A stretch of 64,000 bases of DNA, from positions 25,011,475 to 25,075,474 of the forward strand of contig CAMGYJ010000008.1 in NCBI GenBank assembly GCA_946122785.1, read 5' to 3'. Below the pieces are notes generated by a model. The model was not told the DNA's origin. It searched no databases and saw only the letters and a list, made by a program, of their open reading frames with translations. This stretch comes from Linum tenue (Eukaryota; Streptophyta; Magnoliopsida; Malpighiales; Linaceae). Each line of letters starts with the position of its first letter. Positions within the stretch are counted from its first letter, which is position 1. Made by a program: the position numbers and the translations under genes. Below, in pieces: positions 35,638 to 45,681 of the stretch.

Positions 35638-35934
35638 AGGAGAAAAGCTATGCAAGGTGCCACTAATGAGAGAGGCACCCAGAGCTCTAAAGGCATGCTC
35701 GGCAATGCAAGTCGCGACCGCAAAATCAAGGACCAAGATAGAGCGGTGGGAAGCTCGAAGTCTCGATGGAAGAAGAACTTGACAAAGAGGGTACTACATC
35801 TTGGGGCCATGGGATTTATGCATGATCCAGGGCCACCCTTGACTTGCCATCAAGCACATCATCACTACACCAACAATGGTGCCGATGCGAAGAAGGCGAC
35901 ACGACGAGGACGTCGTGAATTTGGTGGGGGGAAA

Positions 35935-36340
35935 TGTCATAAGGAAAATTCTAGAAGACTCTAGAAGGACATAGGTACATGCATGCATCTTCATATTAAT
36001 GCACCAACGTACAGGCATCCACTTTATTTATTATGATTCATGTATGAGTGAACATACATTCACCTTTTAATTATCATTCATGTATGTGGCTAGTTCATGT
36101 ATGGGGGGACTTCTAGGTTCATTCATTAATTATGGCCTACATACATTGTACTTGGTGGAGAGGATGCTTATATAAGCAGCCCTCTCCTTCATTTGTCATT
36201 CATCCAGAAATTGAGAGTTTCCATCTCTAGAGTTTTCTCCCAACTTGTGAGTTTGAGTGAATGCGAGCTAGGCTTACTTAGTGCTCTAACGAGACTTGAG
36301 TGCTAAGTGTCGCACGACCAAGAGTTGGTCCGCCGTGACA
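35935..36340 (+). repeat. 3' LTR of gag-only element
   Basis: 406 bp; carries an extra short segment (GTGGCTAGTTCATGTATGG region) absent from the 5' LTR. Confidence 0.92.
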
Positions 36341-37409
36341 TAAATGAGAGATGAGCTTTTCAATAAATTGCCACGATGACGATTATTATGTTATAAGACA
36401 CTGGCTGCAATTAGATGGCCAAGTCTTTTCTCCAACTTTTGTAGCTTCTGTCGGGAAGAGGAGATAGAAAAAGGAACCAAAGAAAAAGCCGAAATAATGA
36501 GAACCACCCAAATTTATGGGTTACCCGCGGGTATCCGTTATCCGTCTTTTACAGGTAATGGTACATGTTAACCCGTACGGGTTTGGGACATGGGATGGAG
36601 TTTTCACTATAAATGGGACAGGGTACCCGTTTCAAACAGAATGGGTACCTAGTCCCATCTCGTTTCCCATCCCTAACTACTTCTTTGACTGCAAAACAAT
36701 TAAAGAATTTTGGTTAGTAACAAACTTAGATCATTTAGGTGTCATGATGAAGGGAACATCTTTAGATTTAGCATGAAGAAACATATTCTTCACTTCATAC
36801 ATTACCAAGAATGATGTAGCCTTTATCATTTTTCTATTTTGGAGAATATGAAAAGGTAGATGCAAAGCTACATATGGTCACATTCTTTACCAATCTTAAG
36901 TATTATACGGGCAATTAACAGCTCATATAGCAAAATGAAAAACGACAAAGGCATATAAGGTTTAGAAGTCCTCAAGAGTCTAAAGACAACACAACGCTCG
37001 TCCACAAGCCAAGGTCATCGTGCATGAGGTCCATATATAACCTATCCTAGTAGAGGTTTTTTTGTCCGATTTTATGGGGCCACTAAGAAATCTCAAGGAT
37101 GTGCTACTGGATTTGTCCACGTGTTATACGTGTAATGAGATGGTGTCTTGCACACAATTTCTAGTTTGTTACTTTTTGCGAAGATTCTCAATCGATCATT
37201 AAGGATGCTACATCCAGGAAGTATTACCACTATAGAGTAGTAGCTATTCTAGAGGAAGTTCACTCCCTCTTCTCTTCCTTTGTGTCAATCTCGTATCACT
37301 TTGCTCCCTGGAGCTTCAACAGAGATGTCCACCTTGTGCAAAACAGACTCTTTCATCGGGAGTCCAGTTTTATATGAACTACCGTTCTTGGTTATTGACA
37401 GTCTTGTAG

Positions 37410-38560
37410 TTTTTTTGTCCAACTATGCCCTATGGACTTATATTGGATAAAAAATAATAAATAAATATTGGATAGAGGGGTGGAAAGTAATTTGATAGTA
37501 GTTTTTGTGGACATAAAATTAATTTATAATTTGAATACATAAATATAAAAGAAAAGGGAAGTTAAATAAACACTTCTCCCACCCCACGGCCCCACCCACA
37601 TCTTTCCCTTTGCCTCCAAGTCGGAGGGAATGGTCCGATTGGGGAAAATATGACGAGCCTAGTGTCTTTTCCCTCCCCTCTTTTTTTTAAGAAAAAGGAA
37701 AAATTGGTTATCTCCCCATTTTTCCTAGTATTTTCTTCCCCATATTTCTCAGTATCCAGTTATAGGGGAGAAAAAAATGGAAGTGCATATTTGAAATGCA
37801 TTTATATTTTATACTTATAAAAATAATTAACGCAATTATACACCACAAATTAATTTTTGAATCCAATTGTAAGTGATTTTTATTTTTCAAAACTCCCTCA
37901 TTATATCTTTATCTTCCTCATCAATATTGGACGTTGATAGAAATCTCACCCCAATTCCACACAAGAAAAATGTGCAGCATTTAATTTAGACCAAGAATTT
38001 GATCAAAACTTTCCATCTCGAAGCATAAATTTTTTATTTGGGATTCGTAAGCTAAGACTCCCAATTCTCCATTAATATTTTTTTAAGGCTAGAGTTTTCA
38101 ATTTTCACAGAAAAATCTTAATCGTGACATTTGAACTCATCAAAATGATTGATTTTTCACCACTGACTATATTCATATTCAGTTTGTACCATAAGCAACA
38201 ACTTGCTTGGACGGGAGAACCTGTTTATCTGCTTATTGATCTTGTTAATCTAATTTACGCTGCAAAAATATTAATGTACTAGAAGATGTTTAAGATCAAT
38301 GAGAATGAAAATGAAGGGGGAAAAGTACCAAATGCCATGCTCTGATTATCTACAAACATTATTTAAAAATTTAAACATTGTGGTCACACTTCTCATTTAA
38401 CGCCACAATTCAATCAAATTTTCCCCAAAGATCCAAAACCCATTTGATGAAAGTTCGAATTGCATGTCTCCTTTTAAGAATCCGTTAGTTATGCCAATTC
38501 AAAGGCCCCACACATTCCTTCCCCAATTTCTCCCACCCACTCACTACCTTCTTTCCCACG
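37410..38560. other. KCS upstream region, no gene seen
   Basis: AT-rich DNA upstream of the KCS gene. No clear repeat borders; it probably holds the KCS promoter. Confidence 0.45.
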
Positions 38561-38568
38561 TATAAAAC
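38561..38568 (+). promoter_or_regulatory. TATA box of KCS gene
   Basis: TATAAAAC lies 59 bp before the KCS start codon, in a CT-rich setting typical of plant core promoters. Confidence 0.65.
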
Positions 38569-38619
38569 CTCTGCTTTTACACATTCATTCAAGCATCCCC
38601 ACAAAACCAAAGAACAACC

Positions 38620-40096
38620 ATGGCAACCATAACAGAGATCTCCCCTTCATTCCCATTAGACCAACTCATCACCATAGCATCACAATCCTCCTTCCTCCTC
38701 AACCCGAAACCCATGGCATTGCTCGCCCTCGTAGCCGCCGTAGCCATCTACATCTCCTTCACCTCCAACAAGGTCTACCTCGTTGATTTCGTGTGCTTCA
38801 AGGGACCTCGAACCCACCGTGTCCCCACCTCCACGTTCATCGAGCACGCGGAGATCATGTCCGAGCTCGACAGGGACACGATCGACTTCCAGACCAAGGT
38901 CGTCGAGCGCTCGGGCATAGGCAACCAGAGCTACCTCCCCAGCGGGGTCCATACCCTGCCCCCGAGCACCTCGTTGAAGTACGCCGAGGAAGAGCTCGAG
39001 ATGGTCCTCTTCTCCATGGTGCGAAACCTCATGACCAAGCTCAAGATCAGCCCGAAGAGCATCGACGTCGTGATCACCAACTGCAGCATGGTCTCCCTAA
39101 CCCCTTCTCTATCCGCGATGCTGATCAACAAGTTCGGGTTCAGGAGCAATGTCAAGAGCTATAACTTGTCCGGGATGGGTTGCAGTGCTGGATTGGTATC
39201 TCTATCACTGGCTCGAGACATACTCCGAGTTCACAAGAACACGGTAGCGCTCGTTCTCAGCGTGGAGGCCATCTGCCCGAGCATCTACGAAGGGAAAGTG
39301 AAGTCCATGCTCCTGGCGAACTGCCTGTTTCGAATGGGAGGGGCAGCATTCTTGCTGTCGAATCGTCAGGCCGACAGCAAGACCGCTAAGTACGAGCTCC
39401 AACATATAGTGAAAACCCACATCGGGTACAAAGACATGTCTTACAAGTGCGTGTTTCAGGAGACTGATGATGAAGGCCACACTGGGGTGGCACTCTCGAG
39501 GTCGATCCTGCAAGTGGCAAGTGAGGGTTTGAAGACGAACCTCGCTACCTTAGCTGTAGTTGCATTGCCTTACTCCGAGCTTGTCAGGTATGGAGTATCA
39601 ATGGTTTGGAAACGGATATGGTCTAAAGATAGGAGAGCTGTGAAGATGCCAGATTTCAAGAAGGCCTTCGACCATTTCTGCATTCATACAGGTAGACAAT
39701 GTTAAGCAAATCCTGATTTGTATTTTGAAATTTTAGGACCCCCAAAGAGGCCATCTTTGCTAGAATCGTGATTTTGATAACTATGCAGGTGGGAAAGCTG
39801 TGATTGATGCTATGAAGAAGAGCCTGCAGTTGAGAGACATGGACGTGGAGGCATCAAAGATGACGCTTCATAGGTTTGGAAACACATCATCTTCATCGAT
39901 CTGGTATTCCCTGAGCTATCTAGAGGCCAAAGGGAGGATTCAAAGAGGGGATAAAGTCTGGCAGATAGGGTTCGGGAGTGGGTTCAAGTGTAACAGTGCT
40001 GTGTGGAAGTGCATTTCCAAGATGAAACCAGATCATTGGAACGTTTGGTCTGATTCCATTGACCAGTATCCATTGGAGGTTCCAGATTCTCACTAG
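38620..40096 (+). CDS. 3-ketoacyl-CoA synthase (fatty acid elongase)
   Basis: Two exons (38620-39691 and 39789-40096) give 459 aa. KCS enzymes condense malonyl-CoA with a long-chain acyl-CoA, the first step of very-long-chain fatty acid elongation in the ER, feeding waxes, suberin, sphingolipids or seed oil. A hydrophobic N-terminus (about residues 30-50, [15 protein letters not shown]) fits a membrane anchor. The catalytic triad is in place: Cys188 in GMGCSAG, His356 in CIHTGGKA, Asn389 in RFGNTSSSS. The 168 and 33 residue spacings match those of FAE1 as I recall them. It is shorter than the usual ~500 aa, mainly at the N-terminus, as in some smaller family members. The intron falls just after the His codon. 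Which paralog it is cannot be settled by eye. Confidence 0.93.
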
Positions 40097-40448
40097 GCGA
40101 TAGACCAACTGACAAGAAAGGAAAACAGAATAAAAGGCATTCCTTCTGAGTGCACAGAGCATCAAAACGAATATGTAACTTGTAGCCAAAGTAAGAGCCT
40201 ATATGATAAAACATGAGCGTGAAATCCATGATGTTTTCTGTAGAACTGAAAAGCAAGCAGTAGCATCACAGTCGGGTAATCATAAGATTTTTTTTTTATG
40301 TCCTAGTGTAAACATAAACATGAATGTTCAATGGTGACATATTATCAAAGTTAAATGGTGACATGACTCGTGTTTCAATCAATTGCGGGAAAGAGGAAAA
40401 ATGCAATGTTCCATTTTAGAATATCGTTGAAAATGCAGTAGTCCAATT

Positions 40449-40737
40449 TTAGATAAGTCTTATACCAGATTCCCTAATTGAATCAAAGACAGATCTTACC
40501 TTGCCCTGATACTTTTGTTCCCTCTTCAACGATACAGTGGCAGCAGCTATTGCCCTTCAGTAGTAAACGCCCCAATCTTGGCATCAGAGACTTCTCTTGC
40601 GAGCTTGCAGAAGATGCTACCATGGAAGTTGGTGAGTGAACAACTGTAGCTGACATAAATGCATCTTTAGGAATTAGAACATATGACTTGAGATACTCAG
40701 TGATTCTAGGTGTTCTAACTTTAGGAGGAATCACCAT
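40449..40737 (-). pseudogene. Decayed mitochondrial ribosomal protein uL18 (L18p/L5e)
   Basis: The minus strand starts with MVIPPKVRTPRITEYLKSYVL, close to the plant L18p/L5e family (about 114 aa, At5g27820 type), and continues with VVHSPTSMVASSASSQEK. The central helix region is missing. A frame change then leads to SLKREQKYQGKVRSVF and DSIRESGIRLI with a stop at 40449. The family's middle and C-terminal parts are thus present but out of frame. The intact protein binds rRNA in the large mitochondrial ribosomal subunit. Before the ATG is a splice acceptor (40744 region) and a possible 5' exon at 41104-41182. I infer a pseudogene; sequencing error cannot be excluded. Confidence 0.68.
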
Positions 40738-41189
40738 CTGGCACTGTAAAATAACAGCACTCTTGGAGTAAATTCCACAGCTTGATCAATTGGGGCTATT
40801 TAATCAACATGCCACAACAAGATCAAATCTGGTTCATTTTCATAACAGAACTACCACCGACTGTCGCAGATACAAAGTTCAACAATTTCAAAGGGATACA
40901 ACTTCTTCTTCTCTTCCACGAAATAGAACGTTATCATACCCATAATACCAAATTCGATGTTCGTTCAGGCATTTCATCGAGCAGGTGGCGTTCCGTTAAG
41001 CAGAAAACAACAGCCCCTGCCATTCAACAACGCTCGCTAACATAGGCAAGTTCATTTTCTATAAAGACGATGATAGCAACATAAACCGGAGGGCAGGAAT
41101 TACCTCTGTGTAATCGGAGGATGTCTCTCGGAGAAGAAGCATCAACAGTAGAGAAGCGCCTCCCGATCACCGTTGGAGGCATCGAGCGA

Positions 41190-41690
41190 ACTAAATTTTG
41201 GAATCAAATTATGGCTCGTAATTAGTGGCCCAACGTCCATTAAGAGCAAATAAGGCCCAAGTTTTTTCATGGGCTTACAGCGTACGGCTTAAACTAATTG
41301 GCAATTGCTCTTAGCTTCAAGATGTGCGGGGTGTACAATGGTTTGGTCGGTTGAATTTTTTCCAAAAATAAATGGTTTGTAAAAGAAAATATCCTTTGAA
41401 AGAGGTTCTTTATAATTATTTTTCAATATAAAGTGGAATTTGTGTTTGTGGGAATTATCGAGTAATGGGAGATTTTTTACACACATGACAAGGGAAGGAA
41501 AAGGTCGCTACTTAAATTGGCGACGTTTGTTATGTTGCTTGACAAACTAGCGACATATGTACCGTGACGTGGATTCTGAGACTTTCTCCATTGTTTTTAA
41601 TTTTTGAGTTTCAAAATATTTTTTTTTAAGAAACTTTTAAAGTAACTGTCCTTAATTTATTTATTTTTTGCATCTAATCTTGATATGTAA
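41190..41690. other. Intergenic DNA, nothing recognised
   Basis: AT-rich sequence with no coding signal, between the uL18m relic and the MITE at 41693. Confidence 0.45.
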
Positions 41691-41692
41691 CA

Positions 41693-42058
41693 CATTTCTC
41701 AAGGAGTTTTGATAAGTGAACTAACATATTCACCCATATCACGTGGTATATTTGTGCAACACATTTGACATATTCATGTTGACTACGTGTATTCCGACAA
41801 CCGTTTATAATTTTCACAAAATATGTTTAGTTAGAATATTCGTAACAATTGTTAAAAACATCAACAACGGTTAAGAATATTAACAACAATAATTAACCAT
41901 ATTTAAAACACTTGTTAAACGTATTCAATTTGAAAACTCTAAAAATAATGTACGAATATGTCAAATATGTTATATGAATATATTAAATGTGTTTGTACGA
42001 ATATGTCACGTTGTGTATGAATATGATAGTCCACTTATCAAAACACCTAAAAAAATGT
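41693..42058. mobile_element. MITE with long imperfect inverted arms
   Basis: Left arm (ACACATTTCTC, then TTTTGATAAGTGAACTA) and right arm (TAGTCCACTTATCAAAA, then AAATGTGT) are inverted over about 90 bp. ATATGTA lies close outside both ends. The interior repeats GAATATGT/ACATATTC words. Superfamily not certain. Confidence 0.7.
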
Positions 42059-42102
42059 GTAATATGTATTAAGATTGATGTAGTTAGATAAAAAAAAATA
42101 AG

Positions 42103-42662
42103 TAGGGATGGCAATTACCCACCCATGGGTAATTATACCCAAATCCAAGTAGACCTATTGATAATGGGTTGGGTATGAGTGAAGTGCATATGGTTTGTGG
42201 GGTTTGTATATGGATTTGGGTAATGTATGAATATTGCTTCCATAATCTAAATGGGTATGGGTTGGATATGGATATCCATTTACTTGAGGGTGTTTTAACT
42301 ACACATGCAAAAATTGGACCTATTTGTAAAAATTTAGGTACCAAAATGTAAGACCAAAAAAATTTAGGTACCAAAATGTAATTTTCCATCGATATTTTGA
42401 GGACTTATATGCAAAAAAATTAAATTTAGGTACTAAATATGCATATCTATTAAGTTTAGGTACCAAACTATAATTTGTATTTGGACATGCGTACAAGTAC
42501 AAACCCAAATCCATTTGTCATAAACCCAACTCAACCCAAAGTAAATGGGTATGGGTACAAACCCATCAAATTCTACCCATATCCATCTATTTGGATTTCA
42601 TACCCAACCCAATTGGGTTGGATAGTAAAAACCCATGGATATGGGCAAAATTGTCATCCCTA
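42103..42662. mobile_element. hAT-type MITE (TAGGGATGGCAA ends)
   Basis: Ends TAGGGATGGCAATT and AAATTGTCATCCCTA are inverted. Flanks AAAATAAG (42095-42102) and ATAATAAG (42663-42670) match 7 of 8. The interior has ACCCATA words and the TTTAGGTACCAAA module, in inverted orientation to the 15347 and 27754 elements. A related end type occurs at 56414-57041. Confidence 0.85.
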
Positions 42663-43136
42663 ATAATAAGAGTAGTTTATTCACAAGTTTTCTTGAAAAA
42701 AAAAATATTTTGAACCCCAAAAAGTAAAAACAAAAGAAGAAAAGTGTTGTCAACACGTTCTCTCAAGCAGTCAAGCATCCACGTCAACATTATATGCATC
42801 AATGAATCAAGCACATATGTTGGGAAACAGTTGTGAAGTATCACTATTTTATGAATTTTCTTTTGAAAACGTTTATTTCTTGAAATTTTTCGAACTATTC
42901 TGATGAGAACGACACTATAATAGTGAAAGACATCTCAGGATCATGACCAAGTCATTTGGTTCAATTTGGTTCGGTTCAAATGTCAATTTGTCCATTTTTC
43001 TTCATTATTTACAAAGTTCATAGGATCAAGAACTCGACCGTATTATATTTGGTTAAGTATGATAGGGTCCAAAATATCGGTTTAGTTTGGTGCGATTCGG
43101 TATGGATCATCGTTACACACCTCTAGTGATGGGTAG

Positions 43137-45233
43137 TGTAACACCCTAGCCCGGCTGAGTACTACTATTATTAAAATGTCCTTGATAAATTGTGAACCAA
43201 AATGAGAACTAGAATGACTTTGAAAAAATAGCGGAATTTTTCATAAATATGCTTCAATAAATACTTTAAATTCAAATAACAACTCCTTGAAACTTTCACA
43301 CTCACAACCATATACATTGGCTTTCATAGCCATAGTCACAGATTTCATACTCCACAAATGCATACCATACTTATACATGCCAATGCCATAGTCATCAAAA
43401 CTTACACAATTATACAAATATACACATATCATCAACTTTCCACACCTCTGGATATCTCACACTACATCAGAAGCTAATATGCACATGAAAAACGTTCTCA
43501 AAACATTTTTTACAAAAAGGTGTGGATCACTGGCCAAAATCCCAAGTAGTCGTCCAAGCACATAATAGTTGAAGACCATACCTTATCTTGCCTTCAGCTC
43601 TTGCTCAGCTCCCACCTATACACCTATATATTGCTGCTGATGATGATCTGCTTACACATGGCATAAGCAGAGAAAAAGGATAAAGAGGGTCAGCTCATAG
43701 CTGAGTGAGATAATCATCGCATAGTGAGTTCATAACCAGCATACCCCTACCATACATCTAGCAAACAAGCCAAAGCACTAGGATCAGACCTCAGGCATCC
43801 GGCATCCCAATAGGCAAAAGACTCAACCACCTTGACTTATGCATATGCATCTTATCATGTTTTACTTATAGGCGCCTGGCTACTCCCATGCTAATAACTC
43901 TCCCGGGAAACATACCCCACATCCCGTCGGATGTAGTCATACATACCCCAACATCCCCTTGGATGTGGTCATACATACCCCACACCACTATGGGTGTAGT
44001 CATACCCCGACACCGCTTTGGGTGTGGTCATATCTCGTAAGAATTCTTCACTCACCACCACATGAAAGGTGTGACTATCATACATATCATAATAGAGTAA
44101 TAGCATAGGGAGCCCTAATTACTATGTAGTTGACCGTGAGACCACAACACTCATATTTGGTATCCTTATACATGATTCATATCTTATCTTGCTTAATCAT
44201 AATTCATTACTTGCACATGTACTTGACCTGGCCATAATTGGCTCAACATAGGTAAATCAGGAGTCGTATAATTGCACTTCCTCGGGATAAACCCTCGTGC
44301 AAGTCATCCTTCTTAAACATCATAATATCACCCTGGGAAGTTTATTTCCCCCACTTGTGAATCCAAAAACAACCACAATATCACATCATGTCAAAACACC
44401 TGATCAAACAACCATGAAGTCATATCAACGGTTAAGCCACAAATGGCAACATGTATGCAATCATCAACATAAACAAGGTCCATATCGGCTAGGGCAAGTA
44501 AATAATATCATACAACAATCCATGGTTCATCATATAGCATTAAAGTCCATACAACCCTAATCATGCCATTCTAATTCACCTAGGTCAATTCTAAGCATCA
44601 ATATAATTATCATGATACGACAAACCCGGTATGCCGTGCTAATCCCTCACCAGTTCTGGTCGTTCAACACCGATTTAAGCTTCCCGTACTAAAACGTCAA
44701 TTTCACCAATGAACCCCGAATTAAAATCCGAGACCGTCCTAATATCCCCTACTGTATCCCCGTCAATATTAGTTCTAGGCTCCGGGTCAAATTCTCGATA
44801 AAAACACATCAAACCCTGGCCGGAGCTAAATTCAGCGATTTGGACCCCGGCCTAAATAATTGCCGAAATTCAGGGATCGGAACTAGATGATTGATTACCT
44901 CGCTGCAGGAAGCTCGTATATGAAATTTGGGCTCAATCCGGCTTTCGGATACTCCGAAACCCTAATTTGACTTATCGAGAATTTAAGAAATTCATGAACC
45001 AAAAACTCATTTTAAAGCTCTAAATCGATAAATCACGGTGTATAGATGAATTAGGCATTACTTACGAGATTTTTGGATCACTAAAGCTTAAGATTTGAGC
45101 TCTGAGAATTTACGTGCTCACCTCCCCTACGCGCCCTCTGCTCCAGTTCTCTCGGTCCAGGAAAAGAAAGAATGAAACGATGATGATGGGAAAGAAAATG
45201 GACCGGGGAAGGGAATTAAATGGACCGGCCGGA

Positions 45234-45309
<76 letters not shown>

Positions 45310-45431
45310 CCCGTATACTTATCCGATCGATCGATAATCCGATTTTCGTCGAAATACTATCAAAGTGCTCAATTTTAAATCGCGAATTTTCTAGCGATCG
45401 TAATACAAGTTTAGCCAAAACGGGATGTACA
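43137..45431 (-). repeat. 3' LTR of gypsy element
   Basis: About 2.29 kb, in plus orientation from TGTAACACCC to GGGATGTACA. Contains (TA)34 at 45235-45302. The outer 163 bp (43137-43299) differ from the other LTR. Confidence 0.88.
45235..45302. repeat. (TA)34 microsatellite
   Basis: 68 bp of pure TA inside the 3' LTR; the sister LTR has six units at the same place. Confidence 0.98.
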
Positions 45432-45681
45432 ATTTTCCACTCTTTACAAGATTTCGTCCCCGAAATCTAACCTTGAGTTGTACCCTTAGTCCGCTTACTT
45501 ACCCTTGACATGGTCTATCGTAGATAAACCATTACCTAACTCTTAGGTTAGGAGATCTGAATTACATAACTAAACACATAACACCTCAAGTTCTCAATAT
45601 AAGGTTTCAAAAACCTATATCGGGTTATCACAACAAAACCACATCAACAAGTTCAAAGCATAACTTATTAGGCAAGATTGT

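Larger units (their letters stand above)
33641..36340 (+). mobile_element. Gag-only LTR retrotransposon (TR-GAG-like)
   Basis: LTRs 33641-34025 and 35935-36340 start TGTCA and end TGACA. A primer-binding site resembling tRNA-iMet (TGGTAACAGATCC, 34028-34040) follows the first, and a polypurine tract (GGTGGGGGGAAA, 35923-35934) precedes the second. Flanks GAAAT and TAAAT match 4 of 5. The 1.9-kb interior encodes a broken gag with a knuckle and a protease-like stretch, but no reverse transcriptase, RNase H or integrase. It must have depended on enzymes from another element. Confidence 0.88.
33036..36675. mobile_element. TIR element (TAGGGGTGGGCAA ends) split by LTR element
   Basis: Begins TAGGGGTGGGCAACGGGAAA and ends CGTTTCCCATCCCTA. 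Flanks ACTATTTC (33028-33035) and ACTACTTC (36676-36683) match 7 of 8, inside a LINE codon run. Near both ends it is full of GGGTACCC/TACCCG words. Without the 2.7-kb LTR element it would be about 940 bp. The family recurs at 56229-57460. Confidence 0.85.
32120..37400 (+). mobile_element. LINE 3' remnant split by nested elements
   Basis: From 32150 the plus strand reads the LINE region after reverse transcriptase: MFWWACQDKDNGFHWILWYEI, FGFHDFERFNITMLVKQTWKFL, then WEVGQSYRISILQDPWLP in a shifted frame. It stops at a DLKHYF motif near 33035 and resumes after 36675 with FDCKTIKEFW. An RNase H-like tail follows near 37180-37340 (DSQSIIKDATSRKYYHYRVVA). Many stops show an old dead copy. The join is in register once 33036-36675 and one duplication copy are removed. 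Confidence 0.8.

Noticed and set aside
45110..45470. Open frames of Tyr-Ile repeats on both strands
   Set aside because: They come entirely from the (TA)34 microsatellite.
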